Shown: positions 31,795 through 39,980 of the stretch, in pieces | Numbering within the stretch: the first letter of the stretch is position 1 | Layout of the letters: the number at the start of each line of letters is the position of its first letter | Assembly (NCBI GenBank): GCA_947564835.1 | Contig: CANOET010000007.1 | Location: 1-41,540 of the forward strand | Direction of reading: 5' to 3' | DNA: 41,540 nucleotides | Origin: an uncultured Eubacterium sp. | Lineage (GTDB): Bacteria; Bacillota; Clostridia; Lachnospirales; Lachnospiraceae | Notes under the pieces: generated by a model | What the model saw: the letters and a program-made list of their open reading frames with translations, nothing else | The model's database searches: none | Told to the model about the DNA's origin: nothing | Position numbers and translations under genes: made by a program

Positions 31795-33522
31795 GTGCCA
31801 AAAGCAGAATATATACGCAAAATCAATCAAAGCAGTCTTATGATCATACCAGAGAAGGAATACGAAACAGAAAAAGACAGTATAGAAATGTTCCGGTATC
31901 ATTTGATTCCGGACTTTTTAAAAATGAAAGTGCAAAAGAAGAACACAAATGCGCAGTTTTGTTATGATATAACAAGTAAGCGATCTCTGCAGCAGTTGTT
32001 GGAATATAAATTACTGGATTATCTTTTGCTTTTAAAAATATTAAGTTCCTTTGATGATGCGTGTATGCAGACAGAAGAATTTATGATGACAGAAAATGAT
32101 ATTTTACTGGAGCCGGAATTTGTCTTTGCAGATCATAACCTGGAACAAATGAGCTATTGCTATGTACCGGGGCACCAGACAGACATATGCCAGCAGTTTA
32201 AAGCATTTATGGGGTATTTGCTGCAGCACCTGGATCATAAGGATGAACAGGCAGTTCAGCTTGCCTATTTTGTATATCAGCGTGTTGTAGAAGAGCAGAC
32301 AGCGCTTCATTATGTGCTGCAGGATGACAGGTACCGCCAGTTTGAACATGAAGCGGCAGCAAGGCAGTTTGAACATGAAGCGGCAGCAAGGCAGTCTGAG
32401 CAAATGGTAGTTGCGAAGCAGTTTGAGCAGGACATGGATCTTAGGCAATTGAAGCAGAATGCAGATATAGAAAAGACTGTGTATGGGATGCAGGCGAAGA
32501 GGAGCTATCAACAGCCGGAAGAAAGCCATAGGGAGAATGGATGTCAGTGTTTGAAAGAAAGCTATATTGAGAATGGGTATCAGTGTTCGAAAGAAAGCTA
32601 TACTGAGAATGGGTGTCAATGTTCGAAAGAAAGCTGTACGGAAAACAGGTGCCAGCAGCCGGAAGAGGATTACAATAAGCGTACATGTACAAATTCTTTA
32701 AAAATTATGGAAGAGCTTGATCGGCAGTCAATATATTATATGAAAGAACAGGAACCGATAACGGATATCTTTATGAAGCAGGACCAGACATCAGAGCATT
32801 TATGTAAACATCAGGCGCCGGAAAATCCGTGGTTAAAACAGGAAGCTTTACCGAAAGAAGATGATTTCCAGATCAAGTATCAGCCAGACAAGAAGCAGAA
32901 AAAAGAAAAGTTTGTCAGCAGAAAACAGGCAGAGCGGCAAGAACAGGCAGAGCGGCAAAAACAGACAGAGCGGCAAAAACAGGCAGAGTGGAAGAGACAG
33001 AATCAGCCTGCGGTGCCGGTTCAGGAATCAGATGTGGAATCAAAAATAGAGAAAAAAGAGACAATAAGAAAACAGGCAGCAGAAAAACTGAAAAATATGC
33101 TGCGCAGGAAAATATATACAGACCGCACCAGATTTCCACAAGAGGATACGGTATTTGAAGCAGATGCAGAAGAGGAGCCGCTGCCGCACAGCAACCCGAC
33201 GGTATGTCTGATGCCGGAAGGTGCAGGTATTCAAAACCGTTTTGTCTATCAGGGACCGGACCGTTCCAGGGATTTTCATTGTATGAAAGGCAAAATGATT
33301 TTGGGCAGCGATGCGTCGGAAAGTGATATTTATATTCCGGTGCCTATGGTTTCCAGAGTGCATGCCAGGATCGAAGCTGATACACAGCGGACGGTTCTGG
33401 AGGATCTAAATTCTACAAACGGAACGCATGTAAACGGAGAACTGCTGCAGTTTCATGAACGGCGCATCCTTCAAAAAGGCGATATTATCAGTCTGGCCGG
33501 AGAATGTTACAGTTTTCATTGA
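31795..33522 (+). CDS. DUF6382-like / FHA domain protein
   Basis: 575 aa. The N-terminal part (about 1-170) resembles the DUF6382-type module found with Tad loci. The centre is low-complexity, with two tandem QFEHEAAAR units, several ESYTENGCQCSK-like repeats (about 242-285), and QAERQKQ repeats near 380-400. The C-terminal ~110 residues form an FHA domain: MILGSDASESDIYI, VSRVHARIE, LEDLNSTNGTHVNG, which binds phosphothreonine peptides. GTG 31795 has GGGAGG 6 nt upstream. No Ser/Thr kinase is in the window, so its partner is unknown. Confidence 0.8.
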   Translation: MPKAEYIRKINQSSLMIIPEKEYETEKDSIEMFRYHLIPDFLKMKVQKKNTNAQFCYDITSKRSLQQLLEYKLLDYLLLLKILSSFDDACMQTEEFMMTENDILLEPEFVFADHNLEQMSYCYVPGHQTDICQQFKAFMGYLLQHLDHKDEQAVQLAYFVYQRVVEEQTALHYVLQDDRYRQFEHEAAARQFEHEAAARQSEQMVVAKQFEQDMDLRQLKQNADIEKTVYGMQAKRSYQQPEESHRENGCQCLKESYIENGYQCSKESYTENGCQCSKESCTENRCQQPEEDYNKRTCTNSLKIMEELDRQSIYYMKEQEPITDIFMKQDQTSEHLCKHQAPENPWLKQEALPKEDDFQIKYQPDKKQKKEKFVSRKQAERQEQAERQKQTERQKQAEWKRQNQPAVPVQESDVESKIEKKETIRKQAAEKLKNMLRRKIYTDRTRFPQEDTVFEADAEEEPLPHSNPTVCLMPEGAGIQNRFVYQGPDRSRDFHCMKGKMILGSDASESDIYIPVPMVSRVHARIEADTQRTVLEDLNSTNGTHVNGELLQFHERRILQKGDIISLAGECYSFH

Positions 33523-33588
33523 CAGCCGTGCCAGAACGTGATATGTTTTTCTCATCATGCAGATGAGAGTAGATCGCGGAATGGAAAG

Positions 33589-34227
33589 GTGAGTACAAGG
33601 ACTTTGGAATATACGGAGTGGGATGGGACGCAGGATCAGCCGGAACAGGCACAAAGGCCGGTGGTCAATATAACTCTTGTGGTGATCAATGTGGCAGTTT
33701 GGTGTATCCTGGAGCTAATAGGGGATACACAGGATGCGGGTACCATTTTAAAATATGGGGGAATATATCCGGGGCTGTTTCTGGAAGGAGAATGGTACCG
33801 GCTGTTTACGGCAATGTTTCTTCATTTTGGCGCCGAGCATCTGGCAAATAATATGATACTTCTGGCAGCAGCAGGCGGCAGGCTGGAAGCGGCGGTCGGA
33901 CCGGTTCGGTATCTGATCATTTATATAGGTTCCGGGCTGGCGGGCAATCTGCTGTCCTTTTACATCAGGCTGCAGACGGGTGATTATGCGGTCAGCGCAG
34001 GCGCTTCAGGAGCAGTTTTCGGGATGATTGGGGGCCTGGTCTGGGTAGCAGTCCGTAATAAAGGAAAATTCGAAGGACTTACGACAAAAGGGCTGCTGTT
34101 CATGATCGCTTTATGTATGTATTATGGTATTACAACTGCCGGAATTGATAACTGGGCGCATGCAGGCGGGGCTGTTGGAGGATTATTGTTATGTATCCTT
34201 TTATACCGCAAGTCACGCAGTACTTGA
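33589..34227 (+). CDS. Rhomboid-family intramembrane serine protease
   Basis: About 212 aa, six or seven TM segments. Catalytic Ser lies in AGASGAVFGMIGG and the catalytic His in NWAHAGGAVGGLL; HFGAEHLANNM supplies the loop Asn/His. GTG 33589 with a nearby GGA-type RBS is a better start than GTG 33538, which lacks one, but neither is firm. It follows the FHA gene by about 65 bp, so it may belong to the pilus locus and could process membrane-anchored pseudopilins; this is inference. Confidence 0.85.
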   Translation: MSTRTLEYTEWDGTQDQPEQAQRPVVNITLVVINVAVWCILELIGDTQDAGTILKYGGIYPGLFLEGEWYRLFTAMFLHFGAEHLANNMILLAAAGGRLEAAVGPVRYLIIYIGSGLAGNLLSFYIRLQTGDYAVSAGASGAVFGMIGGLVWVAVRNKGKFEGLTTKGLLFMIALCMYYGITTAGIDNWAHAGGAVGGLLLCILLYRKSRST

Positions 34228-34243
34228 AAATGAGAGGTGGAGT

Positions 34244-35245
34244 ATGAAAGTTAATATTTATTATGGTGGCAGGGGTGTTTTAGACGATCCGTCTTTGTAT
34301 GTAATCAATAAAATGCAGCAGGTACTGGAAGAACTGCGTGTGACGGTAGAACGTTATAATATCTATGAGCAGAAAAACAGTATCGCAACACTTCCGCAGA
34401 CAATCAAAGAAGCCGACGGAATTATTCTGGCAACAACTGTAGAGTGGCTTGGGATCGGCGGTTATATGCAGCAGTTTTTGGATGCCTGCTGGCTGTATGG
34501 AGATAAAGAAAAAATCAGCCAGACATATATGCAGCCGGTAGTGATGTCTACAGCGTATGGGGAACGCGAGGGTGAGCTTACGCTGGCAAATGCCTGGGAG
34601 ATGCTTGGCGGCCTGCCGTGTGCCGGCCTGTGCGGATATGTGGCGGATCTGCTGACCTTTGAAATGAATCAGGATTATTCGGTCATTATTGAAAAGAAAG
34701 CAGAAAATCTGTACCGGACGATATCCCAGAAAATGAAAAGCCTGCCGAACAGTAACCAGGCAGTCACAAAAACAGTGCTCCGCACGCAGGATCTGGGGCT
34801 GACGCCGCAGGAAAGCGAACAATTATCTAAATATGTATCCGATGACACATATGTGAAGAAGCAAAAAGAAGATATCGAAGAACTTGCGAATAAGTTCAAG
34901 GGGCTATTGGATAAGGATAAGACTGAGGAAGAGGATGATGCCATTGCATATATTGAAGATTTGGAAGCACACTTCAAGCCGCAGGCAGAGTTTAAGGCAA
35001 AATATCTATTTATTATAGATGGGAAGAAAAAGCCGCTGACGATTGAAGTGGAGCAGGATCAGCTGAAATGCAGTTATGGTAAGCAGGACGGCGTGGATGT
35101 GTATGCAAAAATGACAGCAGAAGTAATTGAAAAAATTATTGCTGGTAAGATGACGTTTCAGAGGGCATTTATGACAGGAGAATTAACTGCAAAAGGCAAT
35201 TTTAAAACGCTGCGTATGCTGGATGATATCTTTGATTTCGGATAG
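34244..35245 (+). CDS. Flavodoxin-like / SCP2 sterol-carrier fusion protein
   Basis: 333 aa. The N-terminal ~170 residues look like an NAD(P)H-FMN reductase/flavodoxin fold (MKVNIYYGGRGVLDDPSLYVINKM, IKEADGIILATTVEWLGIGGYMQQFLDAC). After a Lys/Glu-rich linker the last ~100 residues look like an SCP2 domain (KAKYLFIIDGKKKPLTIEVE, KMTAEVIEKIIAGKMTFQRAFMTGELTAKGNFKTLRMLDDIF). Predicted cytoplasmic oxidoreductase with lipid-binding domain; substrate unknown. RBS GAGAGGTGG before ATG 34244. Confidence 0.8.
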   Translation: MKVNIYYGGRGVLDDPSLYVINKMQQVLEELRVTVERYNIYEQKNSIATLPQTIKEADGIILATTVEWLGIGGYMQQFLDACWLYGDKEKISQTYMQPVVMSTAYGEREGELTLANAWEMLGGLPCAGLCGYVADLLTFEMNQDYSVIIEKKAENLYRTISQKMKSLPNSNQAVTKTVLRTQDLGLTPQESEQLSKYVSDDTYVKKQKEDIEELANKFKGLLDKDKTEEEDDAIAYIEDLEAHFKPQAEFKAKYLFIIDGKKKPLTIEVEQDQLKCSYGKQDGVDVYAKMTAEVIEKIIAGKMTFQRAFMTGELTAKGNFKTLRMLDDIFDFG

Positions 35246-35257
35246 CAGAGAACGGAA

Positions 35258-35301
35258 AGGAACTGTCAGCAAATACGCTGTATGATTTGCCGGCAGCTCC
35301 T
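35258..35301 (+). terminator. Imperfect long hairpin between convergent genes
   Basis: AGGA/TCCT, CTG/CAG and GCAAAT/ATTTGC arms form an interrupted stem between the flavodoxin-SCP2 gene (plus) and the kinase (minus). T-tract TTTTT is about 10 nt beyond it on the plus strand. Role as terminator is tentative. Confidence 0.4.
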
Positions 35302-35315
35302 GCAGGAAGAGGTTT

Positions 35316-35957
35316 TTAATCGCTTTTATCCGCAGCGCGCAGACGGACTGTAAAAGTACATCCGTCCCCAGGACGGTTATCCAGACGGAGTGTACCGCCA
35401 TGTGCTTCCACAATCTGTTTGGTAATTGGCAGGCCAAGGCCGGTGCCGTTTTCTTTGGAAGTCGTAAAAAGGTCGAACACTTTGTCTTCCAGCTCCAAAG
35501 GGATGCCGCCTCCGCAATCTGTGATCGTAATCTGTACGATAGAGTCATCGCTTTGCGTGCAGATTGTAATTCGTGCAGAGCCGGATTCAGCAGAATTTTT
35601 CAGCAGATTTAAAATAGCCTGTCTTAATTTGATACTGTCAGCTTGTATAAGAGGAAGATGTTTACATAATTGCAAATTCCACTGTGGATTTGGATAAGCA
35701 TCTTTTACAAACCGGCAGATATTACTAAGAAGGGGATTTAAGTCAACAGGTTCTTTTTGCAGCTGGTCGGTGCTGCCGGCTTGGGAGAGATCTAATATCA
35801 TATTTTTCAGATAAGTGATCTCGTGCCGGATATTGTCCCAGTAAGGTTCTGTATGTAAATTTGGGCATTTGGTATTCAGAAGCTGTGCAGAACTGTTAAT
35901 GAGTGTAACTGTGTTTTTAATCTCATGAAAAATGTGTTGATAATCCAATGTATTCAT
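35316..35957 (-). CDS. Sensor-less histidine kinase / ATP-binding protein
   Basis: 213 aa with no TM segment or sensory domain. The H-box is FHEIKNTV with His11-type residue, the N-box NLLKNSAESGS, the G-boxes DCGGGIP and GTGLGLPITKQIVEAHGG. The compact layout resembles Kin/Spo0B-type sporulation kinases lacking an input domain, but no response regulator is next to it. Minus-strand promoter at 35988-36016. Confidence 0.82.
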   Translation of the reverse strand: MNTLDYQHIFHEIKNTVTLINSSAQLLNTKCPNLHTEPYWDNIRHEITYLKNMILDLSQAGSTDQLQKEPVDLNPLLSNICRFVKDAYPNPQWNLQLCKHLPLIQADSIKLRQAILNLLKNSAESGSARITICTQSDDSIVQITITDCGGGIPLELEDKVFDLFTTSKENGTGLGLPITKQIVEAHGGTLRLDNRPGDGCTFTVRLRAADKSD

Positions 35958-35987
35958 AAAGAACCCCCTATATTTATCTTTTGTTAA

Positions 35988-36016
35988 ATTTTAGCATTAT
36001 TTGGATTTTTATTCAA
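35988..36016 (-). promoter_or_regulatory. Promoter of the sensor-less kinase gene
   Basis: Minus strand: TTGAAT (36011-36016) and TAAAAT (35988-35993) with a 17-bp spacer, upstream of ATG 35957. Confidence 0.72.
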
Positions 36017-36105
36017 TGATAAATTTCATGTGGTTTTTCAAATATTTCAAATACGATTTAGAAAACAGGCTGTGACTACAGCCGGAAAGGAAAAGGAGAA
36101 ACAAA

Positions 36106-36543
36106 ATGAGAGATGAAAATTGTATTTTTTGCAGAATTATTGGAGGAGAAATCCCGTCCAGGGCAATTTATGAAGATGAAGATTTTAAAGTAATTCTGGA
36201 TGCCAGCCCTGCTTCCAGAGGCCATGCGCTGATCCTGCCGAAAGAGCATTGTGCAAATATTTATGAGATCAGCGATGAATTGCTGGAAAAAGCTGCGAAA
36301 CTGGCAAAAAAGCTGGCGGCTCATATGAAAGATGTGTTAAACTGCGACGGGCTGAATCTGCTGCAGAATAATGGGGAAGTAGCCGGGCAGACAGTATTTC
36401 ATTTTCATATGCACCTGATTCCGCGTTATACGGGCATGAAGAACTCTGATCTGCTGAACTGGACACATGAGGAATTTACAGCTGAAGAGCAGGACGAAAT
36501 TTGCAGAAAATTAAAAGTACATGCAGCAGAAACAGTACAATAA
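36106..36543 (+). CDS. HIT-family nucleotide-binding protein
   Basis: 145-aa cytoplasmic histidine-triad hydrolase of AMP-linked substrates. It has CIFCRIIGGEIPSRAIYED at the start and the catalytic HFHMHLIPRY triad near residue 105. Full length for the family. RBS AAAAGGAG before ATG 36106. The last codons (AETVQ) run straight into the tandem-repeat tract that follows the stop. Confidence 0.9.
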   Translation: MRDENCIFCRIIGGEIPSRAIYEDEDFKVILDASPASRGHALILPKEHCANIYEISDELLEKAAKLAKKLAAHMKDVLNCDGLNLLQNNGEVAGQTVFHFHMHLIPRYTGMKNSDLLNWTHEEFTAEEQDEICRKLKVHAAETVQ

Positions 36544-36715
36544 GAAGCAGTATAACAAGAAACAGTGTAATATTAAGAAACGATACAATATTTAAGAAAC
36601 GATACAATATTTAAGAAACGATACAATATTTAAGAAACGATACAATATTTAAGAAACAATACAAGAAGAAATATAACAATCAGAGAAAGTACAACAAGAA
36701 ACAGTACAAAAGCAA
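36525..36715 (+). repeat. AT-rich 19-bp tandem repeat tract after the HIT gene
   Basis: Four exact copies of AAGAAACGATACAATATTT (starts 36575, 36594, 36613, 36632) plus a partial fifth at 36651. Diverged AAGAAACAGTAYAA units flank it, the first overlapping the end of the HIT coding sequence. No spacer structure, so it is not a CRISPR array. The 36544-36764 gap holds this and the murG terminator. Confidence 0.9.
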
Positions 36716-36718
36716 AAT

Positions 36719-36747
36719 ACGGACTTTGTATTTACAGCAAAGTCCGT
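36719..36747 (-). terminator. Rho-independent terminator of murG
   Basis: ACGGACTTTG (36719-36728) and CAAAGTCCGT (36738-36747) make a perfect 10-bp stem with a 9-nt loop. On the minus strand it is followed by ATTTTGCTTTT. Confidence 0.82.
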
Positions 36748-36764
36748 AAGAATCGAAATATGGT

Positions 36765-37829
36765 TTATTTGGCTGTTTCTTCAATGAGTGTTACAATCTT
36801 ATCTACAGAATTTATCATCGTACTTTTTTTCATGGCTGATATATACCGATCCCGGTTTTTATACGTTTCATGGATCATATTTAGCAGTTTCTCCGGCGTA
36901 ATCACTTCCTCTTCAATGACAACACTAAACCCCTGTTTTTCAAAAGACTGTGCGTTTAAGATCTGGTCGCCGCGGCTGGCATTTGCTGACAGAGGAATCA
37001 GGATATTCGGTTTTTGGAGCGCCAGCAGTTCACAGATGGAATTTGCCCCCGCGCGGGAAATTACCAGGTCTGCAAGTGCAAAAATATCGCTCAGTTCGGC
37101 GCCGATATATTCATACTGTTTGTAACCTGCCGTCCGGTTTAAGGATTCTTCGATATTGCCTTTGCCGCACATATGTATAATCTGGTAGGTTTTCAGCAGT
37201 TCAGGCAGCAGTCCGCGGATCGTGTCGTTGATAAATTTAGAGCCGCTGCTGCCTCCGACAACAAAAAGAACCGGTTTTTCATTTGTGAAATGACAGTTTT
37301 TGCGGGCATTTTCTTTATTGCCGGACAATAGCTCGCTTCGGATCGGGGACCCGGTAAGCACCGCCTTATCTTCGGGCAGATATTTTAATGTTTCCGGAAA
37401 ATTGCAGCATACTTTTGCGGCGTTCGGGATCGCCAGTTTATTAGCCAGCCCGGGCGTCAGATCGGATTCGTGGATAATAGACGGTATATGGCAGAATCTG
37501 GCGGCAAGAATGACAGGCACAGATACAAAACCGCCCTTGGAAAATACAAGATCCGGTTTTAGCTTACGCATCAGGCGGATGGACTGCCCAAGCCCTTTGA
37601 TTACTTTAAGGGGATCTGAAAAGTTTTTGATGTCAAAATAGCGGCGCAGTTTACCTGAAGAAATCCCGTAATAGGGTATTTTTTGCTCTTTCAGCAGTTG
37701 TTTTTCAATTCCATTATAAGAACCAATATACGTAATTTCAAATCCGGCTTCACGAAGACGCGGAAGCAGGGCGATATTCGGAGTCACATGCCCGGCAGTG
37801 CCTCCGCCTGTTAAAATAATCTTTTTCAT
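36765..37829 (-). CDS. murG: MurG, lipid II synthesis glycosyltransferase
   Basis: 354 aa. It transfers GlcNAc from UDP-GlcNAc to lipid I to make lipid II on the inner face of the membrane. The N-terminal glycine loop TGGGTAGHVTPNIAL, the HESDLTPGLANKLAI segment, the second-domain VVGGSSGSKFIND loop and the SRAGANSICELLALQKPNILIPL donor-binding region are all present. RBS GGAGGAAGG before ATG 37829. It stands alone, not in a dcw cluster, with its own promoter and terminator, so it may be an extra or relocated copy. Confidence 0.93.
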   Translation of the reverse strand: MKKIILTGGGTAGHVTPNIALLPRLREAGFEITYIGSYNGIEKQLLKEQKIPYYGISSGKLRRYFDIKNFSDPLKVIKGLGQSIRLMRKLKPDLVFSKGGFVSVPVILAARFCHIPSIIHESDLTPGLANKLAIPNAAKVCCNFPETLKYLPEDKAVLTGSPIRSELLSGNKENARKNCHFTNEKPVLFVVGGSSGSKFINDTIRGLLPELLKTYQIIHMCGKGNIEESLNRTAGYKQYEYIGAELSDIFALADLVISRAGANSICELLALQKPNILIPLSANASRGDQILNAQSFEKQGFSVVIEEEVITPEKLLNMIHETYKNRDRYISAMKKSTMINSVDKIVTLIEETAK

Positions 37830-37877
37830 TTGAACTTCCTTCCTCCAATATTTCTATTAGTAACCAAAACTATCTTT

Positions 37878-37906
37878 ATTATTAACCGAATATGCGGAAA
37901 TGTCAA
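37878..37906 (-). promoter_or_regulatory. Promoter of murG
   Basis: Minus strand: TTGACA (37901-37906) and AATAAT (37878-37883) with a 17-bp spacer. Confidence 0.75.
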
Positions 37907-38002
37907 ATCCTTATTTCGGATTCTTTATCATGTATCCGTTCCGATAACGCTGGAACAATATCCTTTATTTTCTATGTATATGAAAAATAAGGATAAAAAG
38001 AC

Positions 38003-38030
38003 TTGTAAATACGAAAGAAAGGAATAGAAT
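38003..38030 (+). promoter_or_regulatory. Promoter of the 414-aa unknown gene
   Basis: TTGTAA (38003-38008) and TAGAAT (38025-38030) with a 16-bp spacer, about 60 bp before ATG 38091. Confidence 0.65.
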
Positions 38031-38090
38031 ATAGATAAAGATTGTAGTTATCTAGGAAGGTTTATCAGTTGGAACTAAAAGGAGAAGTAA

Positions 38091-39335
38091 ATGGGTGTAA
38101 GGTTATTTCGGTATTTGTTTGAAAATACATCAAACGCGGTAATTATGTCAGGATGTATCTGGGATAAAGGAGTGCAGGAACAGCTGCGGTATGTCTATAC
38201 GTGCGAAATGTGCCATAATCCTTTGGAACAGAGCCGTCAGAACGGGGATGGGCCGATGCTTTATAACGGCAGTCCGGTTCATTTGTTTATTATGGGGAGT
38301 TTTTCTTTGGAAGATGCGGAACGGCTGATTCATACGCTCCGCCATGATACGATAGAGATGGTAATTCTTCCATATGTGGCTCCGGTACAGCGCTTTATGA
38401 TTATGCAGGCAATTTTGGCGCAGGATATCAATGATCCGGATCTGATCACATTTATACAAACGCCGTATTTGTATCTGAAAAAGAGCAGTGTCAAAAGGTT
38501 CCTGTTTATTTATGGAAACGGAAAGCCATTTGAGAAAACGGAAAATGAAATGTATCCGGGCCTGTATTTCCGGATGCAGGATGATGAAATCTTGGATATG
38601 ATTGAAGAAATGGAAGGATACCGCATTCCGGTGGCAAAGGCAGGACATATGATCAATAACCGTATGCTGTTTCAGTTTGGATATTTTGGAATCGATTTGT
38701 ACCGGATCAGGCACTTTTTGTTTCATTATACGAAAAGTGTCCGGATTGAGGAATTTGACGAGAGACAGATCTTAAAAATGCTGCTTGCATACCGGAAGGC
38801 ATTCAGTGATTGCGGCATGGAAACATTGACGATGTTCTGCAGTCCGACGGAAATTATAGCCATACAGACCGATTGTGTTCTTAATACAATTGTGATTGAT
38901 AAAGAGGATTTCTGCCATGCGGATATTGAAAAAGATGACGGCCGGTGTACGGTTAAGTGTATGCTGTATAACGACTATGACGTATGCCACTGCCACCGCA
39001 CCGAAGAGGCAGAACTGCGTGCAGGCGTACTGCTTTTAGGCAATATCCGTCTGAGCAAGCATATCAAGGAGCTGCGGCAGCATTACCGTATGATTTATCC
39101 GCAAATCCGCGCTGTTTCCATACCGAACTGCGGCAACAGCTATAACTGGGAAAACAGCCTGCTCGACTTAGATGTAAAGAAAAACGCCATATTCTGGATC
39201 TGCCCGTTAAGCTCCCAGCTTGAAAATCAGGTGCTTCGGGAAATAAAAGCTCAAAACGCCCGTTACCGGATGATAATCTTAAATGAAGAATATGGATGCT
39301 GCTTTAACGGATTCCTGGATGAGAAAGAAAAATAA
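38091..39335 (+). CDS. Unknown 414-aa protein
   Basis: Predicted soluble protein, no signal peptide or TM segment. I do not recognise a family with confidence. The C-terminal half (LLLGNIRLSKHIKELRQHY ... AVSIPNCGNSYNWENSLL) recalls the late part of ComEC-like metallo-beta-lactamase folds, where SHHGS would be replaced by PNCGN, so it could be a catalytically dead MBL-like protein; this is a guess. Many Cys (about 12) including MCHNPLEQ and DVCHCHRTEE. RBS AAAAGGAG before ATG 38091. Own promoter. Confidence 0.55.
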   Translation: MGVRLFRYLFENTSNAVIMSGCIWDKGVQEQLRYVYTCEMCHNPLEQSRQNGDGPMLYNGSPVHLFIMGSFSLEDAERLIHTLRHDTIEMVILPYVAPVQRFMIMQAILAQDINDPDLITFIQTPYLYLKKSSVKRFLFIYGNGKPFEKTENEMYPGLYFRMQDDEILDMIEEMEGYRIPVAKAGHMINNRMLFQFGYFGIDLYRIRHFLFHYTKSVRIEEFDERQILKMLLAYRKAFSDCGMETLTMFCSPTEIIAIQTDCVLNTIVIDKEDFCHADIEKDDGRCTVKCMLYNDYDVCHCHRTEEAELRAGVLLLGNIRLSKHIKELRQHYRMIYPQIRAVSIPNCGNSYNWENSLLDLDVKKNAIFWICPLSSQLENQVLREIKAQNARYRMIILNEEYGCCFNGFLDEKEK

Positions 39336-39448
39336 GGCGCAAAGGCGCGAAACAAGCTGTTTTACATACAACCTTCGACAGTATCTGCAACTGTAATCGA
39401 TTATATTAGGAATATCCCGAAAAAAATAGCAGAAAGGAAGTCGGAGGT

Positions 39449-39847
39449 ATGTTAGACCAGATTTTGACATTTGCAATGTCAAACATACAACTGATAACAA
39501 CGGGACTGATCTTTGCAGCGGTGTTCCTGGAATTTGTACATATCGGGCAGACAAGCCGGATCAACAGGAGACTAAAACGCGCAGGCTACTGGCTGCAGAG
39601 GTACCTGAATGCGGTATTCCGTGAAGAAGCTTATGAAGAAAGCGGACAGCCGGAAAACGAGCTGGCGGAAGCAGACATAAGAACCTCGGGAAAGACAGAT
39701 ACAAAAGAACGGGAGTCTGTGCAGCTGTCAGCTGCAAAACCGGTAAAGAGCCGTCAGGAAGAAGAGATGCGTGTAGCGCTCGCGCACAAAAAACAGAAAA
39801 AAGAAGAAGAATTATTAGACACCGTACTGCAGGAGATTTTTGACTGA
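39449..39847 (+). CDS. Small membrane-anchored protein of unknown function
   Basis: 132 aa. One TM near the start (about 12-32, IQLITTGLIFAAVFLEFVHI), a basic stretch (RINRRLKRAGYWLQRYL) at the membrane, then a Lys/Glu-rich cytoplasmic tail that looks partly coiled (RVALAHKKQKKEEELLDTVLQEIF). Good RBS (AGAAAGGAAGTCGGAGG) before ATG 39449. Family not recognised. Located 134 bp upstream of pgi. Confidence 0.65.
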   Translation: MLDQILTFAMSNIQLITTGLIFAAVFLEFVHIGQTSRINRRLKRAGYWLQRYLNAVFREEAYEESGQPENELAEADIRTSGKTDTKERESVQLSAAKPVKSRQEEEMRVALAHKKQKKEEELLDTVLQEIFD

Positions 39848-39884
39848 ATTTTGTCACAAAATTGGCAAAAATTAACAGAATCAC

Positions 39885-39913
39885 TTGCGGATTTACAAAT
39901 ATTTTGTTAAAAT
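39885..39913 (+). promoter_or_regulatory. Promoter of pgi
   Basis: TTGCGG (39885-39890) and TAAAAT (39908-39913) with a 17-bp spacer; about 68 bp before the start codon. Confidence 0.7.
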
Positions 39914-39980
39914 GGATAATAGTTATGACAAAACCGTACAAGATAAATGTGTACAACAAATACAATAAGGAGAGTTAACT

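Noticed and set aside
32104..32619. 171-codon antisense frame in the FHA gene
   Set aside because: A by-product of the internal repeats on the sense strand.
36575..36665. Tandem direct repeats as a CRISPR array
   Set aside because: Units are 19 bp, head to tail and without spacers; no cas genes are nearby.
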